Source: Clostridium sp. (GTDB lineage: Bacteria; Bacillota; Clostridia; Lachnospirales; Lachnospiraceae). From it: 64,000 nucleotides of DNA. Positions 6,518-15,497 of the stretch are shown piece by piece. The DNA lies in contig JAMPFU010000010.1 of assembly GCA_023664385.1 (NCBI GenBank), positions 1 to 64,000 of the forward strand, in the 5' to 3' direction. A program made the position numbers and the translations under genes. The stretch's first letter is position 1. Every line of letters begins with the position of its first letter. The notes beneath the pieces were generated by a model. That model ran no database searches and had not been told where the DNA came from. It worked only from the letters and a program-made list of their open reading frames with translations.

Positions 6518-8695
6518 TTATAAATACTGACTGACTGTTTTCTTCAGCAAAGTCATATCAATTGGTTTTGCAATGTGTGCATTCATGCCTGCCTCAAGAG
6601 CATCCTTCACGTCCTCGGCAAATGCGTTCGCTGTCATGGCAATAATCGGTATCTGTTTTGCGTCCTCCCGCTCCAAAGAACGGATTGCCCGTGTTGCATC
6701 GTAGCCATTCATTACAGGCATCTGAACGTCCATCAGAATTGCATCATACTTTTCAGGCGGTGCATGCTGGAATGTTTCTACTGCTAACTGACCATTTTCC
6801 ACAATTTCACAGGATGCACCTTCCAGTTGCAGAAGCTCACATAAAATTTCTGAATTAATCTCGTTGTCCTCTGCCACAAGGAAATGTTTTCCGTTCAGAC
6901 AGTCAACCTCAATATCGGCTACAGGTTGGTTGGCATTATCTTGGTTTTCCGACAGCTCCGTTTCAGGAATGTGAAGCTCAAGCTCCACAACAAATTTGCT
7001 TCCCGAACCCATTTCGCTTGTAACTTCTATTGTTCCGCCCATAAGCTCCACAAGGTTTTTCGTAATCGCCATGCCAAGACCGGTTCCCTGCACCTTATTT
7101 GTTGTGCTGTTTTCCGCTCTTGTAAATGCATCAAAAATCGTTTCCAGATATTCTGGCGTCATTCCATATCCATTATCTTCTACCTCTATCCGGATATGCT
7201 CATACTGGCTGGAACGCTGCTTGAGTCCTGTGATGCGTAACCAAATATTTCCTTCCTCCTGCGTATATTTTACTGCATTGGAAAGAAGATTAATTAAAAT
7301 CTGGTTCAGCCTTGTTTCATCGCCCATCAAACGCTTATGCTTAACGTCCGTAACAGAAATGGTGAAATTCTGTTTTTTTGCCTTTGCAGCAGGGCGGATA
7401 ATTGCATCAACAGCATCAATCATATCCTGCAATGTAAACTCTCCGATTGTGAGTACGGCTTTTCCGCTCTCGATTTTGGATATGTCCAAAACATCGTTAA
7501 TCAGGCTTAACAAATGCTGCCCGGAGGATTTGATTTTTCCTGTATAATCCCGCACCCGCTCTGGATTGTCTGCATCTTTTTCCAGCAACGTGGCAAAACC
7601 AAGAATGGCATTCATCGGTGTACGGATGTCATGGGACATATTGGATAGGAACATTGTCTTGGAGCTGCTTGCAATCTGTGCTGCCTGCAATGCCTCCTTC
7701 AACTGCTTGTTATGAAATTCCCGTTCTGCCTCCCGCTCTTTTCGGATTTTATTATGCTGTCTTTCATAAATGAAATAAAGAACGCAGCAGCTGAAAAATG
7801 CAGCCAGTGTAACAAATACAACGGTGAGTATGTTTTGGTTTACCGCATTTCCTTCCCGTTGTATCGCCACAATAGGCACATAACCAATCAGGTATGCCGA
7901 GCCTTCGTTGACAGCCCACATATATACCAGCGATTCCTCGTTTCTGATATCATGGTAGAACATTACGTCTTTTCCATCCTTCATATGTGCGGCGACATTG
8001 GACTGGGTAGCAGAATCGTTGATTTTGTTGGCATAATAAAAATCGTCCAGTGTCATATGTCCGGCTTCAAGCTCGCTCATTCCTTTTGGTTTTAATACAA
8101 GCCGTTCGCTTGCCGTATCAAACAGGTATAGCTTTGCTTCATTATTATAGAAGCTGTTTGGAAGTGTTTTGTCAAAGACATCATAAATGTATTCCACATA
8201 AAGTGTTGCGATTTCTTTTCCATCTTTTATAATCGGGCATTTCATTGTATATGCCCAAGTGCCCATACTGTTTACATAAGATTCGGACAGTGGCAGCCCA
8301 TCTACTGTCTTTCCTGCTGAAAAATTCAGTGCATCTGCCGTAAATGGTTCTCCTGTATTGGAAATGCCCTCTTTCTTATCGGATAAAAGCACTGAAAGCT
8401 TTACCATCGTACCATTTCCCTCATAGGATTGGATCATGGCATCTAAGTCTTTGGCATTTGCTAGCTCCTGTGCAATCATTTTCTGAAAGCCTGCCTGCTG
8501 GTTCATAAGAGTCTCTATCGTATTGCTGATTAATTCCAAATTTTCGCTTAAATTACTAATTGCTGCCTCAGACATCTCGCTGGATATTTGCTTCGAAGCC
8601 CTAAAGACAACTGCACCTAATATGCAAAAGACAATGATAAAAGGGATAATCAGCATACACTTTTTATGTAGCTCACTTCTTTTTTTCTTTTCCAT
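6518..8695 (-). CDS. Hybrid sensor histidine kinase with extracellular sensor and receiver domain
   Basis: 725 residues. A first membrane helix (about 13-32), an extracellular region to about 290 of dCache-like size, and a second helix (VVFVTLAAFFSCCVLYFIYE) precede HisKA with the phospho-accepting His in NMSHDIRTPMNAILG. The HATPase domain follows (N box NQILINLLSNAVKYTQ; G boxes DNGYGM and GTGLGMAI), then a C-terminal receiver domain whose likely phospho-Asp is in AILMDVQMPVMNG. No DNA-binding regulator lies nearby, so output is through the receiver or a distant partner. It is first in a two-gene unit with the solute-binding lipoprotein. A clear promoter lies 51 bp upstream. Confidence 0.92.
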   Translation of the reverse strand: MEKKKRSELHKKCMLIIPFIIVFCILGAVVFRASKQISSEMSEAAISNLSENLELISNTIETLMNQQAGFQKMIAQELANAKDLDAMIQSYEGNGTMVKLSVLLSDKKEGISNTGEPFTADALNFSAGKTVDGLPLSESYVNSMGTWAYTMKCPIIKDGKEIATLYVEYIYDVFDKTLPNSFYNNEAKLYLFDTASERLVLKPKGMSELEAGHMTLDDFYYANKINDSATQSNVAAHMKDGKDVMFYHDIRNEESLVYMWAVNEGSAYLIGYVPIVAIQREGNAVNQNILTVVFVTLAAFFSCCVLYFIYERQHNKIRKEREAEREFHNKQLKEALQAAQIASSSKTMFLSNMSHDIRTPMNAILGFATLLEKDADNPERVRDYTGKIKSSGQHLLSLINDVLDISKIESGKAVLTIGEFTLQDMIDAVDAIIRPAAKAKKQNFTISVTDVKHKRLMGDETRLNQILINLLSNAVKYTQEEGNIWLRITGLKQRSSQYEHIRIEVEDNGYGMTPEYLETIFDAFTRAENSTTNKVQGTGLGMAITKNLVELMGGTIEVTSEMGSGSKFVVELELHIPETELSENQDNANQPVADIEVDCLNGKHFLVAEDNEINSEILCELLQLEGASCEIVENGQLAVETFQHAPPEKYDAILMDVQMPVMNGYDATRAIRSLEREDAKQIPIIAMTANAFAEDVKDALEAGMNAHIAKPIDMTLLKKTVSQYL

Positions 8696-8745
8696 AATAA
8701 GTCCTCCAATAATATTTCCCTAAAGACCTATAATTGTACGGCATT

Positions 8746-8774
8746 ATTATACTGCTTTTATTTTGCAAAGTCAA
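8746..8774 (-). promoter_or_regulatory. Promoter of the hybrid kinase/solute-binding operon
   Basis: On the minus strand TTGACT (plus 8769-8774), 17 bp, TATAAT (plus 8746-8751). Near-consensus housekeeping promoter. Confidence 0.75.
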
Positions 8775-8843
8775 AAAATGTACGCATTGTCTAGTGTATT
8801 GCGGTGAAAGTAAAATAGGGAACTGTGCAATGCGTGGAGACAT

Positions 8844-8886
8844 AGAAAAACCACTCCTGAACTGGTGACGGAGTGGTTTATTATTT
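8844..8886 (-). terminator. Terminator downstream of the acidic hypothetical gene
   Basis: Stem AAAACCACTCC (8847-8857) with GGAGTGGTTT (8870-8879). On the minus strand it is followed by TTTTTCTATG, and on the plus strand by ATTATTTTT, so it may work both ways. It separates this gene from the kinase operon. Confidence 0.75.
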
Positions 8887-8900
8887 TTAAATCAGCTAGC

Positions 8901-10010
8901 CTATTCCACAAATACAAAGGCGGAGTGGTTCATATACTTTGCAAATTTAACCTTATTGTTATCAATAAAGGTAGAATCACCAACCGCTTTTGTGTAATCA
9001 GGGATACCGTTAGTTGTCGTACTCCAAAAATCCATAAATCCGACTGTATCAAGTGCACCGCTTAAAAAATCTCTCCAAAAATTTTCATGGGAGGCAAATC
9101 GTAAGTTATCGCTGCGGTCAAAATTGTTCAGAAAATTTGTAACCTTTTCATATTGGCTGTCCTCAGAGTATTTTATGCTCCAAAGAAAGCCATCGGTTTG
9201 TCCCTGCTGTCTGCAAAAAATACCTTCCTCCGTATAGCAGGTTATATATAAGGTCTGTTCGCCTGCATCATCAGCGTAGTGGCAGATGGAAATTTCAGAT
9301 ATAAGGGATTTGAGGGTAGCAGTGGCATTATCATACAAAACATTTTCCTTTTCGTCCAATGCATAGATTTTTTGTTCATTCTTTATCCGTTTTTCCTGCT
9401 CCTTCTCGGCAAGCTCTCTGATGTCCTCAATCTTTTCCTGCCCCTTTTTCATATAATCGGTTTTAGAGGAATCTGATGCAGACATATCTGTGTCGTAGTC
9501 ATCTATCCTGTCATCGTTTGAGGTTTCCGTTGTATCGGAAGAAGCATTATCTGATACGCCATTTGCACTGTCTGCAAGTTCGCCTGCGGTTTCGTCTATC
9601 TCTTCATCAATTTCATTTTGTACCTGCTTACTCTTTGCATCCTCTGCAATTGCTCTCATAATTCTGCTTATGTCCTCAGGGCTGAACATGCCTATCGCCT
9701 GTGAAATGGAGCTAATATTATTTCTGTTAAAAACAAGAGTTCCACCGCCAGAAAGTGGCACATTTATGCAGTTTTTAGGATTGGAACAGTCGCCGAGTAA
9801 AAGCCGGTTGTTTTCGGAATCGCATACAAATGTTACTCCATGATATGTAATTACTCCGTTATTTGCTAAATATCCGTAGGGAACGTCATTTTCCCTTTTT
9901 CCAAAAAGTGCTTCGGTATTATCCGCAGGCTGACCGTTTTTTACTCTGTCTGCCTTGTTCGTGTAGTATTCGTATCTGCTAGTTGTTGCTTTTGCTGCTG
10001 TGATATTCAT
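8901..10010 (-). CDS. Conserved-looking acidic protein of unknown function
   Basis: 369 residues from the ATG at 10010, chosen because AGGAGGT (minus strand, plus 10019-10025) lies 8 nt upstream; an ATG 18 codons earlier lacks such a site. There is no signal peptide or membrane helix. The N-terminal third reads as a globular domain (RVKNGQPADNTEALFGKREN, VPYGYLANNG, YHGVTFVCDSENNRLLLGD). The middle is a very acidic Ser/Asp/Glu linker, followed by a coiled-coil-prone Lys/Glu stretch (EKIEDIRELAEKEQEKRIKN) and a C-terminal domain. I do not recognise the family. It is a single-gene unit with its own terminator. A cytoplasmic or non-classically exported protein is possible. Confidence 0.7.
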   Translation of the reverse strand: MNITAAKATTSRYEYYTNKADRVKNGQPADNTEALFGKRENDVPYGYLANNGVITYHGVTFVCDSENNRLLLGDCSNPKNCINVPLSGGGTLVFNRNNISSISQAIGMFSPEDISRIMRAIAEDAKSKQVQNEIDEEIDETAGELADSANGVSDNASSDTTETSNDDRIDDYDTDMSASDSSKTDYMKKGQEKIEDIRELAEKEQEKRIKNEQKIYALDEKENVLYDNATATLKSLISEISICHYADDAGEQTLYITCYTEEGIFCRQQGQTDGFLWSIKYSEDSQYEKVTNFLNNFDRSDNLRFASHENFWRDFLSGALDTVGFMDFWSTTTNGIPDYTKAVGDSTFIDNNKVKFAKYMNHSAFVFVE

Positions 10011-10306
10011 ATTTCCATACCTCCTGATTTCCGTAAGCTTCCGTCCGTGGAAGTATATCGCCATCCTTAGCCCGATATTGATATTGTCAATCGAATTATA
10101 TATCGGAGCGGGATTTTGTTTTATTTATAAAAATGGTCGTCCTGTTGCGAAGGGTTCACAATATAACACAAACAAGATATGTATTAACAAATAAAACCTT
10201 ATTATGATTTCCTACACTATATCTTCTCTTTATGCTATAATTCACATGGAGCCAATGGGTGACATGGTGTGAATAATTAACAGAAATTTATGTAAGTAGG
10301 TATAAA

Positions 10307-11353
10307 ATGAACAAATGCAAGAAGCTAGCCCAATATTTATTTGACTGGTATCCGACACATGCAAGGGACTTGCCATGGCGGAAGGATAAGGAGCCGTACC
10401 ATGTCTGGCTGTCAGAGATTATGCTGCAGCAGACACGGGTGGAGGCAGTAAAGGAATACTATAAGCGTTTTTTGGAGGCACTTCCATCCATTGAGGACCT
10501 GGCTGCCGTGGAGGATGATTACTTATTAAAACTGTGGGAGGGGCTTGGCTATTATAACCGGGCACGGAATTTAAAAAAGGCGGCGATTACCATTGTGGAG
10601 GATTTGGATGGTAAGTTCCCAAGCACATATGAAGGGATTTTGTCCCTTGCAGGCATTGGGGAATATACGGCAGGAGCCATAGGCTCCATTTGCTTTGACC
10701 TTCCAACGCCTGCTGTGGACGGAAATGTGCTGCGGGTTTATACCAGAGTGATGGAGGATTCCTCTAACATTGATAAGCAGGCAACGAAAAAGAAAATTCG
10801 GGAGAAGCTGGCAGAGGCATATTTCGAAGGACATTGCGGTACATTGACGCAGGGGCTGATGGAGCTTGGTGCAACCGTATGTCTGCCCAATGGGACGCCA
10901 AGGTGCGAAGAATGTCCCTTAAAAAATCTGTGCTCTGCAAGGGAACACGATACATGGCAGCACTATCCTGTGCGTGATGAGAAGAAAAACAGAAGGCAGG
11001 AGGAGAAAACAGTGTTTGTTTTGCAGTGCGGGGACAGGGTTGCAGTGCGGAAACGGACAGGTAAGGGGCTGCTGTCGGGAATGTGGGAATTTCCGAATGT
11101 GGAAGGGACTCTCATAGAGCAGCAGGCAGCAGATACAGCAGGCAGTTGGAATACTGCTCCTGAGCAGATGAAAATGTGTTTCCATTATACCCATGTGTTT
11201 ACCCACGTAGAATGGAGAATGACGGCATATTATCTGACGTGCAGCAGGATGTGTGAGCAGCTTCACTGGGTAACGCTGGAAGAATTAGAGCATGATGTGG
11301 CTGTGCCGTCGGCATTTCGCCCGTGTTTGGATATAGTGAAGCAGGTTGAGTAG
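10307..11353 (+). CDS. mutY: A/G-specific adenine glycosylase MutY
   Basis: 348 residues, the normal MutY length. The enzyme removes adenine mispaired with 8-oxoguanine. Seen: catalytic Glu in SEIMLQQTRVEAV, the helix-hairpin-helix LAGIGEYTAGAIGS, the catalytic Asp in PAVDGNVLRVYTR, and a [4Fe-4S] cluster set CLPNGTPRCEECPLKNLC (C-x6-C-x2-C-x5-C). A C-terminal NUDIX-like domain follows (RKRTGKGLLSGMWEFPNVEG), which in this family recognises 8-oxoG. It appears to be transcribed alone from the 300-bp gap upstream, which shows no obvious operator. The ribosome site AGTAGG is weak. Confidence 0.95.
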   Translation: MNKCKKLAQYLFDWYPTHARDLPWRKDKEPYHVWLSEIMLQQTRVEAVKEYYKRFLEALPSIEDLAAVEDDYLLKLWEGLGYYNRARNLKKAAITIVEDLDGKFPSTYEGILSLAGIGEYTAGAIGSICFDLPTPAVDGNVLRVYTRVMEDSSNIDKQATKKKIREKLAEAYFEGHCGTLTQGLMELGATVCLPNGTPRCEECPLKNLCSAREHDTWQHYPVRDEKKNRRQEEKTVFVLQCGDRVAVRKRTGKGLLSGMWEFPNVEGTLIEQQAADTAGSWNTAPEQMKMCFHYTHVFTHVEWRMTAYYLTCSRMCEQLHWVTLEELEHDVAVPSAFRPCLDIVKQVE

Positions 11354-11400
11354 ATGTAAAGGCAATTATCTGATTAATATAAATGGAACGGAGTAAAAGA

Positions 11401-11880
11401 ATGAAATATGAACTGGCAGCAATAGCGGATTTGGAAGCTGTATATGATGTGGTGCAGCATACGATAATAATGATATATCCTAAGTATTACCCAAAGGAAG
11501 TGGTGGATTTTTTCTGTAAGCTTCATGGAAAGGAAGCCATTTTAAAGGATATTGAGAATGGAAATGTAAGTGTCCTCAAGGCAGATGATAAAATGATTGG
11601 GACAGGCTGTTTTGTGGGAAACCATATTACAAGAGTTTATGTATTGCCTGAGTATCAGCATAAGGGGTACGGAACATTTATCATAAAAAAGCTGGAAACG
11701 CAGATAAGCGGCAACTATGATACGGCAATTTTGGACGCCTCATTGCCAGCGGTGATGTTATATGAAAAGCTTGGCTATCACACGTTAAAACATGATGAAT
11801 ATGCATTAGAAAATGGAGTGGTACTTGTGTATGACGTTATGGAAAAAGGACTGCATAAAGTTACCACGGACAGTAATTAG
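11401..11880 (+). CDS. GNAT-family N-acetyltransferase
   Basis: 159 residues from ATG 11401 (CGGAG 8 nt upstream); an ATG at 11383 would add six residues with no good ribosome site. The acetyl-CoA binding segment is clear: ITRVYVLPEYQHKGYGTFIIKKLE, with the Q/R-x-x-G-x-G/A turn reading QHKGYGT, and the C-terminal YEKLGYHTLKHDEY strand. Substrate cannot be deduced. It is followed 41 bp later by a second GNAT gene. Confidence 0.85.
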   Translation: MKYELAAIADLEAVYDVVQHTIIMIYPKYYPKEVVDFFCKLHGKEAILKDIENGNVSVLKADDKMIGTGCFVGNHITRVYVLPEYQHKGYGTFIIKKLETQISGNYDTAILDASLPAVMLYEKLGYHTLKHDEYALENGVVLVYDVMEKGLHKVTTDSN

Positions 11881-11921
11881 AAATGTTTTGTGGGCTGAAT
11901 TTAGGGAAAGAGGTATACAAA

Positions 11922-12389
11922 ATGCAGGCGTATGAATATAAAAGAGCAACAATAGAGGATATTGACGAATTAGTACAAACAAGAATTACGGTGCTTCGGG
12001 CGGCAAATCGGCTGACGGCGGACAGTGATATGTCCCTCGTGGAGCAGGAGTCCCGTGCATATTATGAAGAAGCACTGGAAAATGGGACACATATTGCTTA
12101 TTTGGTTTATGATAAGGGCACATTTATCGGAGCAGGTGGAGTGAGCTTTTATCAGGTCATGCCGACGTATCACAACCCAAGCGGACAAAAGGCATATATT
12201 ATGAATATGTATACGCATCCTGATTACCGTAGACAGGGAATTGCATTTCATATATTGGATTTGCTGGTACAAGAGGCAAAGCGGCAGGGTATTTCCATGA
12301 TTTCCTTAGAAGCTACGGATATGGGGAAACCATTATATGAAACGTATGGTTTTTTGAAAATGGAAGCAGAAATGGAGCTAAATGTATGA
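11922..12389 (+). CDS. GNAT-family N-acetyltransferase
   Basis: 155 residues from ATG 11922, preceded by AAGAGGT; an upstream ATG (11883) has no ribosome site and adds a low-quality leader. The fold markers are IGAGGVSFYQVMP, then MNMYTHPDYRRQGIAFHILD with the acetyl-CoA turn RRQGIA, and LYETYGFLKMEAEM. Target unknown. Its stop overlaps the next start as ATGA, so the downstream membrane-anchored protein is probably translationally coupled. Confidence 0.85.
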   Translation: MQAYEYKRATIEDIDELVQTRITVLRAANRLTADSDMSLVEQESRAYYEEALENGTHIAYLVYDKGTFIGAGGVSFYQVMPTYHNPSGQKAYIMNMYTHPDYRRQGIAFHILDLLVQEAKRQGISMISLEATDMGKPLYETYGFLKMEAEMELNV

Positions 12390-13198
12390 TTGCAAGATTG
12401 GTTGTTTTGGTAATCGCAATATTAATCATGACAGAGGGTACTTTGTGGCATCGGAGTCTAAGAGATAGGAAAAGAAATAAGAAAAAGGATTTGACTGAGC
12501 AGACACCGCCAATTTTTCATGTGGAGAATAATTATATACCAATCAATGATGTTTATGATATTACGATTTCTGATTTTATTGAATATGGAACATTGCTTCA
12601 AATTCAGTGTAGTATCACTCAGGGCGACAAGCTGGTTCGTGGATTTTGCACAAGAGATTTGCTGTCATTTGAGCAAAAAATACGTTCTGAAATACGGATG
12701 ATATTTGACCAATTAGAAGATGAAAAGACGGATAGGACTATTAAAATATGGTATAGCAATCAAGATGGCAGTGATTTTGGTGATACGAATGATATTCCTT
12801 TAAGGGTTATAATTACATTTTTCAAACCACCAAATATGGATGATAAAACAAAGGAACGATTAAAACAATGTTTATATCCATATCTGCGTGCTTTGGTGGA
12901 GGTTGATTGGAATGAAATAAATACAATATTGAAAAACTGTTATGCAAAAGAGAAAAGGCTGATGAAGTCTTTGGACATAATCAATAATTCTTGGCTTAGT
13001 GAAAGCGGTATTTCAGATTCAGCGAAAAATATAATTAGACATCTTTGTATGGACATGGCTTTCTTCTACGAAAACCAACAGTTTTACGGTGCTGGCATGA
13101 GCTCGGTTTTTAGTAATCTTAAGGAGAAATATCCTAAAATAGAGGAGATTTATTTGGAAAAACTGGCATTTGAATTTGCGAGAGATACCGTTTTTTGA
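12386..13198 (+). CDS. Membrane-anchored protein of unknown function
   Basis: 270 residues. An N-terminal hydrophobic helix (ARLVVLVIAILIMTEGTLW) is followed by a basic stretch (RDRKRNKKKD) and a soluble domain of about 230 residues with alternating strands and helices, ending in helical sequence (YPKIEEIYLEKLAFEFAR). The positive charges after the helix suggest the soluble part is cytoplasmic. There are no motifs I can name. The start overlaps the acetyltransferase stop by 4 nt (ATGA). Confidence 0.7.
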   Translation: MIARLVVLVIAILIMTEGTLWHRSLRDRKRNKKKDLTEQTPPIFHVENNYIPINDVYDITISDFIEYGTLLQIQCSITQGDKLVRGFCTRDLLSFEQKIRSEIRMIFDQLEDEKTDRTIKIWYSNQDGSDFGDTNDIPLRVIITFFKPPNMDDKTKERLKQCLYPYLRALVEVDWNEINTILKNCYAKEKRLMKSLDIINNSWLSESGISDSAKNIIRHLCMDMAFFYENQQFYGAGMSSVFSNLKEKYPKIEEIYLEKLAFEFARDTVF

Positions 13199-13224
13199 GA
13201 TAGAAAATGAATGAGGGCATAAGA

Positions 13225-13386
13225 CATGTATAGGATTGTAGAAAAAACTGAGAGATAGTGTCAAGCATGTATAGGATTGCAGAGGAGTAAAACTGAGAGA
13301 TAACGTCAGGCATGTATAGGATTGCAGAGGAGGAAAACTGAGGGATAGCGTCAAGCATGTATAGGATTGTAGAGGAGAAAAAATGA
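13225..13386 (+). repeat. Four tandem ~45-bp repeats carrying micro-ORFs, leading into a start codon
   Basis: Units start with CATGTATAGGATTG at 13225, 13266, 13311 and 13356 (periods 41, 45, 45 bp). Each holds an ATG followed by YRI(V/A)E and a GAGGAG-like stretch, then a stop, so each encodes a 7-10 residue peptide. In the last unit the micro-ORF (13357-13386) ends in ATGA, overlapping the acetyltransferase ATG at 13383, and its GAGGAG serves as ribosome site. The array looks like a duplicated translation initiation region. Copy number could vary by slippage. Confidence 0.8.
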
Positions 13387-14342
13387 ATTATAACATTAGG
13401 CATATACGGAAAACGGAATATAAAGTATTAGAGGATTTTTTGTATGAGGCAATTTTTATTCCAAAAGGAGTTGAGGCTCCGCCGAGGTCGATTATAAATC
13501 AGCCTGAGCTTCAGGTTTATGTAAAGAATTTCGGGGAGCAGGAGGGCGACATTTGCTTTGTGGCAGAGATTGAGGAAAAAATTGTTGGTGCTGTATGGGT
13601 TCGAATCATGGATGATTATGGACATGTAGAGGACGGCGTACCATCCTTTGCGATTTCTTTGTATAAGGAATACAGAGGCTTGGGAATAGGAACCGACATG
13701 ATGAAACATATGCTGCAGGAATTAAGGGAAAGCGGATATCATAAAACGTCTTTGGCAGTGCAAAAGGCAAATTATGCTGTGAAAATGTATCAAAAGCTTG
13801 GCTTTGAAATCATAGATGAAAATGAAGAAGAATTTATAATGATGTGTGAGTTGAATACGAATGGCACACATAAGATTGTTTCAGGAATTGCCGTAACAAT
13901 TTCAGAAAAGAAAGTATCGGCGGATGAATTTAATTACTTAACAAATAAGGTCGGCTGGGGAACCCGAGCTTCTCACATTGTAGAAGAAGCTCTGCAAAAT
14001 ACCTTATATTCAGTTAGTATTTATGCCGATAATAAAATTATTGGATATGGTCGGATGATTGGAGATAAAACAATATTTCTGTATATTCAGGATATTATGG
14101 TTATTCCTGAATATCAAGGGAAGAAAATTGGTACTGAAATTATGAATGTACTTTTGGATAAAATAAATGAGTATAAGCAAATCAATTCTGACATAAGGAC
14201 TTATTTAGGAGCGTCCAAAGGGAAAGAACAATTTTATGAAAGGTTTGGATTTAAAGCAAGGGCAAGTGTAGATTTAGGGGAAGGTATGATTTTACAGAAC
14301 CATTATCAGTGTTCCGACACCAATCAAAATGCATCCAATTAA
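13383..14342 (+). CDS. Tandem two-domain GNAT acetyltransferase
   Basis: 319 residues with two complete GNAT folds. The first (1-155) has FAISLYKEYRGLGIGTDMMK (turn RGLGIG) and YQKLGFEIIDENEEEF. The second (about 165-310) has IMVIPEYQGKKIGTEIMN (turn QGKKIG) and YERFGFKARASVDLGEGM. Such double proteins usually arise by gene fusion, and often only one half is catalytic; which one cannot be told here. Start is the ATG in the last repeat unit. Its last 17 codons overlap the end of the convergent EamA gene. Confidence 0.85.
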   Translation: MNYNIRHIRKTEYKVLEDFLYEAIFIPKGVEAPPRSIINQPELQVYVKNFGEQEGDICFVAEIEEKIVGAVWVRIMDDYGHVEDGVPSFAISLYKEYRGLGIGTDMMKHMLQELRESGYHKTSLAVQKANYAVKMYQKLGFEIIDENEEEFIMMCELNTNGTHKIVSGIAVTISEKKVSADEFNYLTNKVGWGTRASHIVEEALQNTLYSVSIYADNKIIGYGRMIGDKTIFLYIQDIMVIPEYQGKKIGTEIMNVLLDKINEYKQINSDIRTYLGASKGKEQFYERFGFKARASVDLGEGMILQNHYQCSDTNQNASN

Positions 14343-14705
14343 AGATTTGACCGTAAATTCCTCGTGTAAGAACACAAACGCTAAAATCAATGTAATAACG
14401 ACACTGAGCTTGTCTATTGGCACAACCTTAGATGCATCACCCATTTGTAAAGCCTTATAATAGCAAAGCCAAGACGCACCTGTTGCAAGACCTGACAGAA
14501 TTAAAAATAACCAGCTTTTTCGGCTTATGTTTGAAAGACCTTTTTGTGTATGTGTAAGGAATACCATTCCCCATGCCATAACAACGACAACAACAGTCCT
14601 GATTGCTGTTGCGAGATTAGAATTAACGCCGTCTATTCCGATTTTCGCAAGTATAGAAGTAAGTGCTGCAAAAATAGCTGACAGTAAGGCAAGCACAATC
14701 CACAT
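14292..14705 (-). CDS. EamA/DMT-family small membrane protein (half transporter)
   Basis: 137 residues with about five hydrophobic helices: WIVLALLSAIFAALTSILAK, TAIRTVVVVVMAWGMVFLTH, WLFLILSGLATGASWLCYYK, VVITLILAFVFLHEEF and LIGCILIGVGTLIMVL. This is a single EamA repeat, whereas most drug/metabolite transporters have two; single-repeat members are thought to act as dimers. Substrate unknown. GGAGGAAACG precedes the ATG. Its 3' end overlaps the two-domain acetyltransferase by 51 bp, tail to tail. Confidence 0.85.
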   Translation of the reverse strand: MWIVLALLSAIFAALTSILAKIGIDGVNSNLATAIRTVVVVVMAWGMVFLTHTQKGLSNISRKSWLFLILSGLATGASWLCYYKALQMGDASKVVPIDKLSVVITLILAFVFLHEEFTVKSLIGCILIGVGTLIMVL

Positions 14706-14859
14706 TTACCGTTTCCTCCAGTTCACATTTTAATGGTTATGAGCAAAACGCTGCTTTTGCTTATCTCTACGTTTCAATTTTACCACAACAACGCTTATAA
14801 TACTATCAAATAGTCCCTAAAGTTACATGCTTGCAGAAATAGGAGGAACATAGCGATTG

Positions 14860-14888
14860 TTGTGTTTTCAGTATATTAGATATATAAT
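14860..14888 (+). promoter_or_regulatory. Promoter of the small membrane protein gene
   Basis: TTGTGT (14860-14865), 17 bp, TATAAT (14883-14888). About 40 bp before the ATG at 14931. Confidence 0.65.
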
Positions 14889-14930
14889 GTGCAAGGGTTA
14901 TGCATTTACAGAAAAAGGAGACATATCGCA

Positions 14931-15380
14931 ATGCTTAAAAAATACAAGCTTGGCTTTGATATTTGGGGATTGGTGCTATTTTTAATTATTATGATACCGA
15001 CTTTTATTTGGTCTGCCGTTCCCGCACCAAATGACGTATTAAGGGTAAGCTCCATTACGAAAATACCTGATATGATTGCTTCAATATGTCAGATTTTGAT
15101 GATTGGCATGCTTTGTGTTTTAATAAACCGGGAACGGAAAAAACTAAGCATTACCCCTTTAATTGTTATGGTGGTAATTTGCTGTTTGCTATATTTTGCA
15201 AGCTGGATTGTTTATTATTCGGGTGTAGTTAGTGCAATTGTCATATTAGGTCTGACGATTCCGCCATGCATGGCATTTATGTTTTGGGCGATTGACAGGA
15301 AAAATTTAATAGCTATTATTCCAATTTCAATTTTTACAATATGCCATCTGATATATGGGATGGTTAATTTTGTTATTTGA
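14931..15380 (+). CDS. Integral membrane protein of unknown function
   Basis: 149 residues, start chosen for AAGGAGA 9 nt upstream. Five hydrophobic segments are visible (WGLVLFLIIMIPTFIW, MIASICQILMIGMLCVLI, LIVMVVICCLLYFASWIVYY, VVSAIVILGLTIPPCMAFMF, LIAIIPISIFTICHLIYGM). A short basic loop lies between the second and third. No charged residues sit inside the helices to suggest a transport mechanism, and I recognise no named family. It is a single-gene unit with its own promoter. Confidence 0.75.
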   Translation: MLKKYKLGFDIWGLVLFLIIMIPTFIWSAVPAPNDVLRVSSITKIPDMIASICQILMIGMLCVLINRERKKLSITPLIVMVVICCLLYFASWIVYYSGVVSAIVILGLTIPPCMAFMFWAIDRKNLIAIIPISIFTICHLIYGMVNFVI

Positions 15381-15462
15381 TATAGGTAAAATGGCGGATG
15401 TTTTAGCTTTAATTATCGGTTCTCTGTGTAAGAGTATTTGCTATCTTCCCTACAGATAATAC

Positions 15463-15491
15463 TTGAATCCATCTGTAGTTTATGATATATT
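15463..15491 (+). promoter_or_regulatory. Promoter of the candidate antitoxin RNA
   Basis: TTGAAT (15463-15468), 17 bp, TATATT (15486-15491). There is no ribosome site or ORF downstream; the transcript would run antisense into the 3' end of the small toxin gene. Confidence 0.55.
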
Positions 15492-15497
15492 AAATGC

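Noticed and set aside
13225..13386. CRISPR-like array
   Set aside because: The repeats are directly adjacent with no unique spacers, and no cas genes are present.
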